A stretch of DNA of 64,000 nucleotides from Aequorivita sp. (GCA_024637015.1 JAGXGE010000030.1:45406-109405); one strand, 5' to 3'. Shown: positions 36,216 through 43,978, counted from the stretch's first letter. Made by a program: numbers and translations. Notes: generated from the letters alone by a model not told the origin.

Positions 36216-37925
36216 ATGAGGAAATATCTTCTTTCGCTAATCACATCTTTAATTCCATTACTAAATTTTGCACAAGAAACACCTCCCGAAATGGGGATTG
36301 ATGAACAAATTAACCAGGCTTTTCTGCCTGTTTCCAATTTTTTCTCTAGTGTTATTTTCTTTCAAATAGCTGGAATACCATTTGTTCTTATATTACTTGT
36401 TTTCAGTGCCACATTTTTTACATTGTACTTTGGGTTTCCTAACTTCAGATACTTTTGGCGGGCAATACAAACTGTTCGAGGCAAATATGACGATATAGAA
36501 AATCACGATGTCAATATTCTGTATGGAGAAGGTGGTATTGCTCATGGTGTTGACATGAACAAGGTTGACGACTTTGAGGCACACGTTGAGGCACACGTTG
36601 AGGCACTTGATGATGATTTGGCTATTGATGGAGATATTGTAAATACAATACGTGATGAAAGCTCTGCAGGAGAAGTTAGCCATTTTCAAGCATTGGCAAC
36701 AGCAGTTTCTGGTACCGTAGGTAACGGAAATATAGCGGGGGTTGCTTTAGCAATTGCCCTTGGAGGACCGGGAGCAACTTTTTGGATGGTTGTATGTGGA
36801 CTCTTGGGAATGTCTACAAAATTTGTGGAATGTACTCTGGGTGTTCAATATAGAGATGTTGGTCCAGATGGTACTGTATATGGGGGGCCAATGTATTATT
36901 TGAGCAAAGGACTTAAGGAAAAAGGCTTTGCAACACTAGGTAAAATAGCTGCTGTACTATTTGCTGTTTTTTGTATTGGAGGCTCTTTTGGCGGCGGTAA
37001 TGCCGCACAATCCAATCAAGCAACAATTGTTTTGAAAGATTTGTTTAACCTTCAAAGTACTGCAGCTGGTTTTTGGATTGGCGTATTACTTGCTATTTTG
37101 GTAGGTATCATTATTATTGGAGGTATAAAAAGGATTGCGCAAGTAACCGAAAGGGTAGTTCCCTTTATGGCGATTTTTTATATAATTGCTTGTTTGTATA
37201 TAATTTTCAGCAATTATACACTAATTGACGATGCTATAAACTTAATTATTTCCGAAGCATTTAGTCCCACTGCAATAGGAGTTGGTACCTTAATAGGTGT
37301 GCTGTTGGTTGGTTTTAAAAGAGCGGCCTTCTCCAATGAAGCAGGTGCTGGTTCAGCATCAATAGCCCACTCTGCCGTACGTACAAAATATTCGGCAAGT
37401 GAAGGTTTGGTAGCACTCTTAGAGCCTTTTATTGATACAGTAGTTATATGTACTATGACCGCTTTGGTTATTATCATTTTTAACATGGGAGGTTATTTTG
37501 AATATGGAGACGTAACTGGTCATGGTGTTGCTATTATTGACGGTGTCTCATATGAAGGCTCGGGAATTACCGCTCAAGCATTCCACGCATTTATCCCGTA
37601 TTCCAATATTTTCTTGACTATTGCTGTATTCCTTTTTGCAGTATCAACAATGATATCTTGGTCTTATTATGGGCTGCAATCTTGGAAGTATCTTTTCGGA
37701 AGAGGTAAAACCATGGATTTAGTTTATAAAGTTCTTTTTTGTATCTTTATTATTATAGGCGCCGCCGCAAATATGAAATCTATTTGGGACTTTTCCGATG
37801 CGATGATATTTGCGATGATTTTTCCAAATATGATTGGATTGTTCTTCCTCTTCCCCGTAGTGAAAAAACAATTGCGCCGCTATTTGGACGCTATAAAAAT
37901 GAAAAGAGAAGCTATATCGGATTAA
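36216..37925 (+). CDS. alanine/glycine:cation symporter, AGCS family (copy 2)
   Basis: A 569-residue paralogue of the preceding symporter with the same blocks ('SGTVGNGNIAGVALAI', 'GGPGATFWMVVCG', 'YGGPMYYLSKGLKE', 'FSNEAGAGSASIAHSAV') and the same signal-peptide-like start ending 'LLNFAQ'. The polar loop after the second helix is about 30 residues longer, very acidic, and contains a perfect tandem 12-bp duplication (36576-36599, two 'EAHV' units). Its 5' leader is also similar to that of copy 1. Differences in the substrate-facing helices may give a different amino-acid preference. Confidence 0.92.
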   Translation: MRKYLLSLITSLIPLLNFAQETPPEMGIDEQINQAFLPVSNFFSSVIFFQIAGIPFVLILLVFSATFFTLYFGFPNFRYFWRAIQTVRGKYDDIENHDVNILYGEGGIAHGVDMNKVDDFEAHVEAHVEALDDDLAIDGDIVNTIRDESSAGEVSHFQALATAVSGTVGNGNIAGVALAIALGGPGATFWMVVCGLLGMSTKFVECTLGVQYRDVGPDGTVYGGPMYYLSKGLKEKGFATLGKIAAVLFAVFCIGGSFGGGNAAQSNQATIVLKDLFNLQSTAAGFWIGVLLAILVGIIIIGGIKRIAQVTERVVPFMAIFYIIACLYIIFSNYTLIDDAINLIISEAFSPTAIGVGTLIGVLLVGFKRAAFSNEAGAGSASIAHSAVRTKYSASEGLVALLEPFIDTVVICTMTALVIIIFNMGGYFEYGDVTGHGVAIIDGVSYEGSGITAQAFHAFIPYSNIFLTIAVFLFAVSTMISWSYYGLQSWKYLFGRGKTMDLVYKVLFCIFIIIGAAANMKSIWDFSDAMIFAMIFPNMIGLFFLFPVVKKQLRRYLDAIKMKREAISD

Positions 37926-37935
37926 AATTTTTCAA

Positions 37936-38820
37936 ATGAATATAAAATCCCACTTCACGTTCTCCAAACAACAGCGAAGTGGGATTTTACTTTTGTTGCT
38001 TCTCATCATTTCATTGTTGTGTATTTATTGGTTTGTAGATTTTTCGGAAGAGGATACTTTTGATACTTCTTCGTTAGAAATTGTTTCAATGCAGGAAGAG
38101 TTGGATTCACTTCGTCTTGTTGAAATTGAAAACAGAAAACCTAAAAAATATCCTTTCAACCCCAATTTTATTACAGATTATAAAGGTTATACTTTGGGAA
38201 TGTCCAATGAAGAAATTGACCGGTTGCTTCAATATAAAAAAGAAGACAAGTGGATTAATTCTGCAGCCGATTTTAAAAAAGTAACGGGCGTTTCAGATTC
38301 TTTGTTGAATGAATTGAGTCCGTTTTTCATATTTCCCGATTGGGTAACAAATCCAAAGCCAAAAAACAATTTCAAAGATTATAAAAGCGAAAAAGGTTTT
38401 ACTGAAAAACCGTTTGTTCAAAAAATTGACCTCAATAAAGCAACCGAAGAACAATTGCAGCAAGTTAGCGGTATTGGCGAAGCACTCAGCAAAAGAATTA
38501 TTTCCTATCGCGAAAAGTTGGGTGGGTTTTCAGATGATATTCAATTGTATAGTGTTTATGGTTTGGACCCTTTAGTTGTACAGCGAACTCTAAATCTCTT
38601 CACAGTAAAAACTCCAAAGAACATTTCAAAATTAAATGTAAATACAGCCTCCGCTTCAGATATTTCAACCATTCCCAGCATCTCTTTTGAAATGGCAAAG
38701 AAAATCTGGGAATATCGAAGACTTCGTGAAAAAATTACCAGCATGCAAGAACTGGACAAAATTGAAGGAATGACGGTAAGAAAGTTACAGCTAATTCAAT
38801 TATATTTGTCCACAGAATAA
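37936..38820 (+). CDS. ComEA-like helix-hairpin-helix protein
   Basis: A 294-residue protein with one N-terminal membrane anchor (about 16-33) and two HhH DNA-binding regions: 'KIDLNKATEEQLQQVSGIGE' from about residue 162 and 'KLNVNTASASDISTIPSISF' from about residue 233. The family is related to ComEA, the periplasmic or envelope DNA receptor of competence, but many Bacteroidota members are annotated only as HhH proteins. The first 20 codons contain a 13-bp perfect inverted repeat that looks like the terminator of the preceding symporter. A broken copy of the gene's 5' end lies at 35891. Confidence 0.82.
   Translation: MNIKSHFTFSKQQRSGILLLLLLIISLLCIYWFVDFSEEDTFDTSSLEIVSMQEELDSLRLVEIENRKPKKYPFNPNFITDYKGYTLGMSNEEIDRLLQYKKEDKWINSAADFKKVTGVSDSLLNELSPFFIFPDWVTNPKPKNNFKDYKSEKGFTEKPFVQKIDLNKATEEQLQQVSGIGEALSKRIISYREKLGGFSDDIQLYSVYGLDPLVVQRTLNLFTVKTPKNISKLNVNTASASDISTIPSISFEMAKKIWEYRRLREKITSMQELDKIEGMTVRKLQLIQLYLSTE
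37944..37988 (+). terminator. terminator-like hairpin inside the comEA-like 5' coding region
   Basis: AAAATCCCACTTC (37944-37956) pairs perfectly with GAAGTGGGATTTT (37976-37988), loop 19 nt, then ACTTTTG. It begins 8 nt inside the comEA-like ORF and 19 nt after the symporter stop. Confidence 0.55.
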
Positions 38821-38867
38821 CTAAAATAAATTGCCGAAAGGCCTATAAATATTAGTATTAGAAAAGC

Positions 38868-40034
38868 ATGAGTACAATGTATTTTACAGAGGAACACGAA
38901 TTTTTCAGGAAGAGTTTTCAGGATTTTCTTCAAAAAGAAGTAGTGCCACATATTGAAAAGTGGGAAAAAACCGGCCATATTGAACGGTTCATATGGGAGA
39001 AGTTTGGCGAAATGGGTTACTTCGGAATTTATCAGCCCGAAGAATACGGTGGATTGAACTTAGACCTTTTTTACACTGTGATTTTTTTGGAAGAACTTCA
39101 AAAAGTGAATAGCGGCGGTTTTGCTGCTGCAATTTGGGCCCATGCATATCTTGCGATGACACACCTTAAAAAGGAAGCAAATCACGGACAAAAAGAAAAG
39201 TATTTATCACCAAGTATTACAGGTGAAATGATAGGTTGTCTGTGTATAACTGAGCCTTTTGGAGGAAGCGATGTTTCCGGAATGCGAAGTACTGCAGTAA
39301 AAAAGGGCGACAGCTATATTTTAAACGGTTCCAAAACCTTTATTACCAATGGAGTTTATAGTGACTATCTTATTGTTGCGGCCAAAACAGCTCCTGAATT
39401 GGGAAACAAAGGCATCAGCATTTTTGTGGTTGATCGCGATGCAAAAGGCGTTTCTGCAACCAAATTGGAAAAATTGGGCTGGCGTGCCAGCGACACTGGA
39501 GAAATAGCTTTTGACAATGTAGAAATTCCACTTGAAAATATACTAGGCGAGGAGAATGCTGGATTTCCTTATATAATGCAACATTTCGCCTTGGAAAGAC
39601 TTATTATGGGTATCAATGCCCATGCCCGTAGTGAGTTTGCTTTGGAATATACCATTCAATATATGAAAGAGCGTACTGCTTTTGGAAAAAGTATTTCAAA
39701 GTTTCAAGCATTGCGTCACCGCGTTGCTCAAATTGCAAGTGAAATTGAGGTTTGTAAAACTTTCAATTATGTTACCGCAAAACGTTTGAATGATGGCGAA
39801 TATGTGGTGAAGGAAGCAACGATGAGTAAATTGATTTCCACAAAAGTTGCAGATGAGGTAATGACCGAATGTTTGCAGTTTTTGGGAGGTTATGGTTATA
39901 TGGAAGATTATCCATTAGCACGTTTGTTACGCGATAGTAGGTTAGGGCCCATTGGCGGTGGAACTTCAGAAATCCTTCGGGAGATTATTGCCAAAATGGT
40001 CATAGAAGGAAAAGAGTACAAACCGGCAACCTAA
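38868..40034 (+). CDS. acyl-CoA dehydrogenase
   Basis: A 388-residue FAD-dependent acyl-CoA dehydrogenase. Blocks are 'CLCITEPFGGSDVSGMRS' (FAD and substrate contact), 'NGSKTFITNGVYSD', 'LGWRASDTGEIAFDNVEIP', and 'FLGGYGYMEDYPLARLLRDS'. The usual Glu in the 'YEGT' loop is absent ('PIGGGTSEI'), so the base is probably E243 in 'FALERLIMG', the position used by isovaleryl- and long-chain-type enzymes. It removes alpha and beta hydrogens from an acyl-CoA in fatty-acid or branched-chain breakdown. The last 17 codons are repeated just downstream. Confidence 0.92.
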   Translation: MSTMYFTEEHEFFRKSFQDFLQKEVVPHIEKWEKTGHIERFIWEKFGEMGYFGIYQPEEYGGLNLDLFYTVIFLEELQKVNSGGFAAAIWAHAYLAMTHLKKEANHGQKEKYLSPSITGEMIGCLCITEPFGGSDVSGMRSTAVKKGDSYILNGSKTFITNGVYSDYLIVAAKTAPELGNKGISIFVVDRDAKGVSATKLEKLGWRASDTGEIAFDNVEIPLENILGEENAGFPYIMQHFALERLIMGINAHARSEFALEYTIQYMKERTAFGKSISKFQALRHRVAQIASEIEVCKTFNYVTAKRLNDGEYVVKEATMSKLISTKVADEVMTECLQFLGGYGYMEDYPLARLLRDSRLGPIGGGTSEILREIIAKMVIEGKEYKPAT

Positions 40035-40046
40035 ATTTATTTGGCT

Positions 40047-40082
40047 ATTTTGGCAAAAATTCATTTTGATTATTGCCAAAAT
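40047..40082 (+). terminator. possible hairpin after the dehydrogenase
   Basis: ATTTTGGCAA (40047-40056) can pair with TTGCCAAAAT (40073-40082), which is the beginning of the duplicated 3' fragment. No clean T tract follows, so the terminator role is uncertain. Confidence 0.35.
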
Positions 40083-40119
40083 GGTCATAGAAGGAAAAGA
40101 GTACAAGCCAGCGACATAA
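40069..40119 (+). pseudogene. orphan duplicate of the dehydrogenase 3' end
   Basis: These 51 bases repeat the last 16 codons and stop of the acyl-CoA dehydrogenase (39984-40034), 85 bp downstream. The encoded peptide would be identical ('IIAKMVIEGKEYKPAT'). The only differences are at four third positions (AAA/AAG, CCG/CCA, GCA/GCG, ACC/ACA). No start codon or upstream coding sequence accompanies it. Confidence 0.85.
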
Positions 40120-40152
40120 TATTTTCTTTATTCTTAAATCTAATTACTAGAA

Positions 40153-41571
40153 ATGAAGCATTTCACTTTAAAAATTTTTTTCGCATTAATTATTTTTTTT
40201 ATCGGCGCAACCACTTTCGCCCAGACAGAATTGAAGGGAAAGGTCGCCGATTTCTTAACTTACGAACCCATTGAAAGCGCCAGTGTTTATATTAAAAATA
40301 CAACTATCGGTTCCATAACCAATGCGGATGGTAATTTCGTTTTAAAAGTGCCGCAGGAACATTTGAAGGATACGTTGGTTATTTCTTCTATTGGCTACAA
40401 AAGTTTTAAAGTTGTTATAAGTGAATTTGAAAATGGTTCTGACATATTTTTGGAAGAAGATGTAGCCTCATTAGATGAAGTTGTAATTGTTTCTGATCCG
40501 CGGCCAACAACCGGTAATGGCATTGTGCAAAAAGCAATTGAAAAACTGTCGAAAAACTTACCTGAGCAGCCTTATCTGCAAAAAGGATTTTTACGCCATA
40601 AAGAGCGCAACAAAAAGGAATACAAATGGCTTATTGAAAGCGCCATCACTTTATATGATTCCAGTTATGCTTCCGGCGCAAAAAACAATCTGAAAATAAA
40701 TGTTGACGAAACCCGAAAAAGCTATGACTTAAGGGATATTGACAGCCTCTTTACATTTTCGGCATATCTTAAGAGTATGAACTCCAAAGCTGGAAATTTA
40801 AATAGGAGCTCAATCAAAACCTCGTCTTTAATTGAAGCCATAAAATGGAACGATAGCCGTGTTAATGGTTTGGAAAATCTTTTTAAGGGAAAGCTCAATT
40901 TGGTTCGAAATTCCAATGTTATGGGTGCTTTATTGGGAAAGAATATTTTGGAAAAGCATCAGTTTGACCTCGACACCATTTTAGTTGACAACGGCAGAAA
41001 AATTTATAAAATCAAGATTTCAAAAGGTGCTGATTTTGTTGGACTGAACACGTCAAATATTTATAATGAAGGTTTTGAACCCAAAGGGTGGATCTATATT
41101 TATTATGACAATTATGCCATAAAAAAAGTGGAATACGAATTGGTTGCTGCTTCCGATGTGCAGAAAAAGCGAAGCAAAAGCCTTTTTGATACTCAGACCA
41201 TTCACAAACTTATAATGACTTATATAGAATATAATGGAAAGATGTACCCAAACTATATTTATTACGAAACTCCAAAACTCGTAAACATAGGTGATAGATC
41301 TTCTGACAGAATTAAAACCGAAGCAGAGCCTGGCTTTGATAAAGACGAGCAATATTACTACACTATTCAGGAAATATTGTTTAGTGATATCATTCAGGAT
41401 CCTGAGCTCATAAAACAGGAACTACAGCAAAACGAATGGTCTGCGGATATTTTTTCCACAAAACCATACCATGAAGACTTTTGGAAAAACTACAATGTAC
41501 TGCTGGAAAGTAAAGAGGAAGAGAAGCTAATTCAGGATTTGAGCAAACGGGCATCTTTATATAAAGAATAA
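40153..41571 (+). CDS. exported carboxypeptidase-like regulatory domain protein
   Basis: A 472-residue protein. A signal peptide ends 'IGATTFAQ' (about residue 24). A CarboxypepD_reg-like beta-sandwich follows at about 27-105 ('LKGKVADFLTYEPIESASVY', 'NADGNFVLKVPQ', 'LVISSIGYKSFKVVIS'). The remaining 360 residues form a Bacteroidota-specific domain beginning 'GIVQKAIEKLSKNLPEQPY'. It has no TonB plug or barrel, and I do not recognise an enzyme motif. Such proteins are placed in the envelope; the function is unknown. Confidence 0.75.
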   Translation: MKHFTLKIFFALIIFFIGATTFAQTELKGKVADFLTYEPIESASVYIKNTTIGSITNADGNFVLKVPQEHLKDTLVISSIGYKSFKVVISEFENGSDIFLEEDVASLDEVVIVSDPRPTTGNGIVQKAIEKLSKNLPEQPYLQKGFLRHKERNKKEYKWLIESAITLYDSSYASGAKNNLKINVDETRKSYDLRDIDSLFTFSAYLKSMNSKAGNLNRSSIKTSSLIEAIKWNDSRVNGLENLFKGKLNLVRNSNVMGALLGKNILEKHQFDLDTILVDNGRKIYKIKISKGADFVGLNTSNIYNEGFEPKGWIYIYYDNYAIKKVEYELVAASDVQKKRSKSLFDTQTIHKLIMTYIEYNGKMYPNYIYYETPKLVNIGDRSSDRIKTEAEPGFDKDEQYYYTIQEILFSDIIQDPELIKQELQQNEWSADIFSTKPYHEDFWKNYNVLLESKEEEKLIQDLSKRASLYKE

Positions 41572-41622
41572 TTTTTCTGAAAAAATCTGTTTGTTGATTA
41601 CTGATTACTGAATACTTTTTTT

Positions 41623-41630
41623 TACTTTTG
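41623..41630 (+). promoter_or_regulatory. -7 box before rpsU
   Basis: TACTTTTG matches TAnnTTTG. Transcription would start about 7 nt later, giving a leader of about 23 nt that consists almost only of the Shine-Dalgarno region. The -33 element is not clear. Confidence 0.55.
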
Positions 41631-41641
41631 CCGTCCTAAAG

Positions 41642-41653
41642 AGAGGAGGTGAT
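41642..41653 (+). promoter_or_regulatory. exceptional Shine-Dalgarno of rpsU
   Basis: AGAGGAGGTGAT at 41642-41653 contains a 10-nt perfect complement (AGGAGGTGAT) to the 16S rRNA 3' end, with 10 nt between AGGAGG and the ATG. The other genes I checked here (tuf, rpoB, rpoC, hpf, nusG) lack any Shine-Dalgarno. In Flavobacterium johnsoniae published work ties this feature of rpsU to autoregulation by bS21. Confidence 0.92.
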
Positions 41654-41659
41654 GACACT

Positions 41660-41854
41660 ATGTTAATTATACCAGTTAAAGACGGAGAAAATATCGACAG
41701 AGCGCTAAAGCGTTTCAAGCGTAAATTTGATAGAACCGGAACAATGCGCCAGCTACGTTCCAGACAAGCTTTTATGAAGCCTTCTGTTAAGAAAAGAGCA
41801 CAGATTCAAAAAGCTCAATATATTCAAAACTTAAGAGATCAGGAAGATATTTAA
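41660..41854 (+). CDS. rpsU: small ribosomal subunit protein bS21
   Basis: A 64-residue basic protein, 'MLIIPVKDGENIDRALKRFK' followed by 'RKFDRTGTMRQLRSRQAF', the standard bS21 sequence for Bacteroidota. bS21 sits near the 16S 3' end. In Bacteroidota ribosomes it helps hide the anti-Shine-Dalgarno. Its mRNA carries the only strong Shine-Dalgarno I find in this window, which fits a feedback loop in which ribosomes lacking bS21 translate rpsU. A terminator follows at 41882. Confidence 0.97.
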   Translation: MLIIPVKDGENIDRALKRFKRKFDRTGTMRQLRSRQAFMKPSVKKRAQIQKAQYIQNLRDQEDI

Positions 41855-41881
41855 TTATAATCCTTTTGAATAAAAATAGAG

Positions 41882-41915
41882 ATCCGTTGGAATTTTTTTC
41901 CAGCGGATTTTTTTA
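41882..41915 (+). terminator. rho-independent terminator after rpsU
   Basis: ATCCGTTGGAA (41882-41892) pairs with TTCCAGCGGAT (41898-41908, one G-T pair) over a 5-nt loop, followed by TTTTTTT. Confidence 0.85.
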
Positions 41916-41981
41916 TTTCCAGCAATTTTAAATAACAATAATAAATTCGCTAAATTTAACTCGTATCCCACATTCTAAGAA

Positions 41982-42866
41982 ATGTCCTTTAAAGCATTCA
42001 TAGATTACCTTCAACTAGAAAAAAAATATTCCCCACATACGGTGACCGCATATTTGAAAGATTTGGAAGACTTTCGGTTATTTGCTTCGGAAGAATATCA
42101 ATATTCTGAAATTATAAATGTGAATTATTCGATCGTTCGGAGCTGGATTGTTTCATTGGTAGATTCGGGTATTTCAAATCGGACTGTCAACAGGAAGATA
42201 TCCTCACTAAAAACCTATTATAAATTTTTATTGAAAACGGGCCAGATTGAAATAAATCCTTTGGCAAAGCATAAAGCATTAAAAACCTCAAAAAAAATTC
42301 AGGTTCCTTTTTCCGAAAAGGAAATAGTGAACGTAATGGAAATACTGCAAGCTGAAAATAATTTTGAAGGCCTGCGCGACCATTTGATCGTTGAGTTATT
42401 TTACTCCACAGGAATACGAAGGGCAGAGCTCATCAATATAAAATTGAGTGATATTTCATTTGCACAGAAAACCATTAAGGTTTTAGGAAAAAGAAACAAA
42501 GAACGTATCATTCCATTATTGCCTTCCGTGCTTAATACAATTAATGGGTATTTGCCATTTCGGGAGCAGGTTGAGAATATGAAAGATGCCGATTATTTAT
42601 TTCTTACTCAAAAAGGGGTTAAAGTTTATGAAACGCTTGTCTATAGGATTATAAATTCATACTTTAGTAAAACTTCGGAGAAAGTAAAGAAGAGCCCGCA
42701 TATTTTGCGGCATTCTTTTGCAACACATCTTTTGAACGAAGGAGCAGATATCAATGCGGTGAAGGAACTATTGGGTCATTCCAGTCTTGCCTCAACACAA
42801 GTTTATACACAAAATAGTATAGCGAAGTTAAAAGAGGTTTATAAAAATTCACACCCGCGAAACTAA
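41982..42866 (+). CDS. xerC: tyrosine recombinase XerC
   Basis: A 294-residue tyrosine recombinase. The N-terminal SAM-like core-binding domain covers about 1-95. The catalytic domain carries R146 ('STGIRRAEL'), K170 ('VLGKRNKERI'), H240 and R243 ('PHILRHSFATHLL'), H266 ('LGHSSL') and nucleophile Y275 ('TQVYTQ'). Length and the setting between rpsU and hpf, a common flavobacterial order, support the chromosome-dimer resolvase XerC rather than a mobile-element integrase. It works with XerD at dif during cell division. Confidence 0.9.
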   Translation: MSFKAFIDYLQLEKKYSPHTVTAYLKDLEDFRLFASEEYQYSEIINVNYSIVRSWIVSLVDSGISNRTVNRKISSLKTYYKFLLKTGQIEINPLAKHKALKTSKKIQVPFSEKEIVNVMEILQAENNFEGLRDHLIVELFYSTGIRRAELINIKLSDISFAQKTIKVLGKRNKERIIPLLPSVLNTINGYLPFREQVENMKDADYLFLTQKGVKVYETLVYRIINSYFSKTSEKVKKSPHILRHSFATHLLNEGADINAVKELLGHSSLASTQVYTQNSIAKLKEVYKNSHPRN

Positions 42867-42931
42867 ATCAAATCAAAATGAGGCCTATGGCGTAAAAATA
42901 CATAGTATATTAACTTTTAAAATAATATAAT

Positions 42932-43234
42932 ATGAAAGTAAACGTGCAGACCCCAAATTTTGCGGCCAAGGATGAGTTATTGGTATTTGTAGGAAAGAAG
43001 TTGTCTAAACTCGAACAATTTTATGATAAAATAGTTTTTGCAGATGTGTTTTTGAAAGTCCAGAAAACGAGCGAGAAGGAAAATAAAATAGTTGAAGTTT
43101 TGTTAAGTATTCCCGGCGACGATTTAATGGTGAAGAAAGAGGCCAAGACCTTTGAAGAGGCTACAGATGAAGTTGTAAAGACTTTAGAGAGGCAGCTCAA
43201 AAAAAGAAAACAGAAACAAAAAGCATATTTGTAA
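42932..43234 (+). CDS. hpf: ribosome hibernation-promoting factor (HPF/RaiA, short form)
   Basis: A 100-residue protein of the HPF/RaiA family, 'MKVNVQTPNFAAKDELLVFV' then 'EQFYDKIVFADVFLKV' and a basic C-terminal 'LERQLKKRKQKQK'. It binds the 30S decoding region and inactivates or protects ribosomes in slow growth. This is the short type, without the C-terminal dimerisation domain of long HPF. It lies between xerC and the tRNA-tuf cluster. Confidence 0.9.
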   Translation: MKVNVQTPNFAAKDELLVFVGKKLSKLEQFYDKIVFADVFLKVQKTSEKENKIVEVLLSIPGDDLMVKKEAKTFEEATDEVVKTLERQLKKRKQKQKAYL

Positions 43235-43254
43235 TATAATTTTTTAGAAAAAGT

Positions 43255-43284
43255 TTTGTAGAAAAAATAATTTCTCTACATTTG
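43255..43284 (+). promoter_or_regulatory. strong Bacteroidota promoter of the tRNA-tuf operon
   Basis: TTTG at 43255-43258, an 18-bp spacer, and TACATTTG at 43277-43284 give the textbook Bacteroidota -33/-7 arrangement. Predicted transcription starts about 55 nt before the first tRNA. It is the best promoter match in the window, as expected for a highly expressed operon. Confidence 0.85.
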
Positions 43285-43347
43285 CAGTCCGTTAGAAATA
43301 GCGGACTTTTTTATGGCTAAAAAATAGCCTTAAAAAGGGGTCAAAAA

Positions 43348-43421
43348 GCCGATGTAGCTCAGCTGGCTAGAGCAGCTGATTTGTAATCAGCAGGTCGTGG
43401 GTTCGAGTCCCTCTATCGGCT
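43348..43421 (+). tRNA. tRNA-Thr (anticodon TGT)
   Basis: A 74-nt cloverleaf: acceptor GCCGATG with CATCGGC-like 3' strand, anticodon loop TTTGTAA (anticodon TGT), T-arm 'GTGGGTTCGAGTCCCTC', discriminator T. The 3' CCA is not encoded. It is first of four tRNAs before tuf and corresponds to thrU in the E. coli tufB operon. Confidence 0.95.
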
Positions 43422-43440
43422 CTTTAAAATTTTGAAATAC

Positions 43441-43480
43441 TCATTTGAAATTTGGATTTAAAGATTTGAATTTCAAATGA
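43441..43480 (+). other. perfect 12-bp hairpin between tRNA-Thr and tRNA-Tyr
   Basis: TCATTTGAAATT (43441-43452) pairs exactly with AATTTCAAATGA (43469-43480) over 16 nt. It may guide processing of the tRNA precursor. Confidence 0.6.
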
Positions 43481-43483
43481 CTC

Positions 43484-43565
<82 letters not shown>

Positions 43566-43641
43566 CACTTAAACTTTCGCAGCGGCGAAAACGTAGAATT
43601 GAAATATTGAAAACCAAGATTCTGATTTCAGAATTAAAAAT

Positions 43642-43714
43642 GCGGGAGTAGCTCAGTTGGTAGAGCGTCAGCCTTCCAAGCTGAATGTCGCCGGTTCGAA
43701 CCCTGTCTCCCGCT
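43642..43714 (+). tRNA. tRNA-Gly (anticodon TCC)
   Basis: A 73-nt cloverleaf with acceptor GCGGGAG/CTCCCGC, anticodon loop CTTCCAA (anticodon TCC), T-arm 'CCGGTTCGAACCCTG' and discriminator T. It corresponds to glyT of the tufB operon order. Confidence 0.95.
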
Positions 43715-43776
43715 CAAAAACCTGTGAAGGCAGGAATATCTTCCTTTCTTTTAAAGGAGAAAATTAAATACTTTAC

Positions 43777-43848
<72 letters not shown>

Positions 43849-43880
43849 CAAAAAAAATTGTCAGTGCCTAATTTATTTTA

Positions 43881-43922
43881 GGTTATGGGTTCCCCCGAAG
43901 CGTCGGGGCTATCATTGGCTCA
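43881..43922 (+). pseudogene. tRNA-Thr 3'-end remnant interrupted by a hairpin
   Basis: GGTTATGGGTTC (43881-43892) and ATCATTGGCTCA (43911-43922) repeat the T-arm and acceptor end of tRNA-Thr(GGT) just upstream. Between them the T-loop is replaced by CCCCGAAGCGTCGGGG, a self-complementary insert. No 5' half is present. Confidence 0.7.
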
Positions 43923-43978
43923 AATTTGATTACAAGTAACACTAATATATTTATAACTAAGATTAAAATTAATACAAA

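Noticed and set aside
41982..42866. Tyrosine recombinase as sign of an integrated element
   Set aside because: Its length, residues and location between rpsU and hpf fit the housekeeping XerC. No cargo or attachment repeats flank it.
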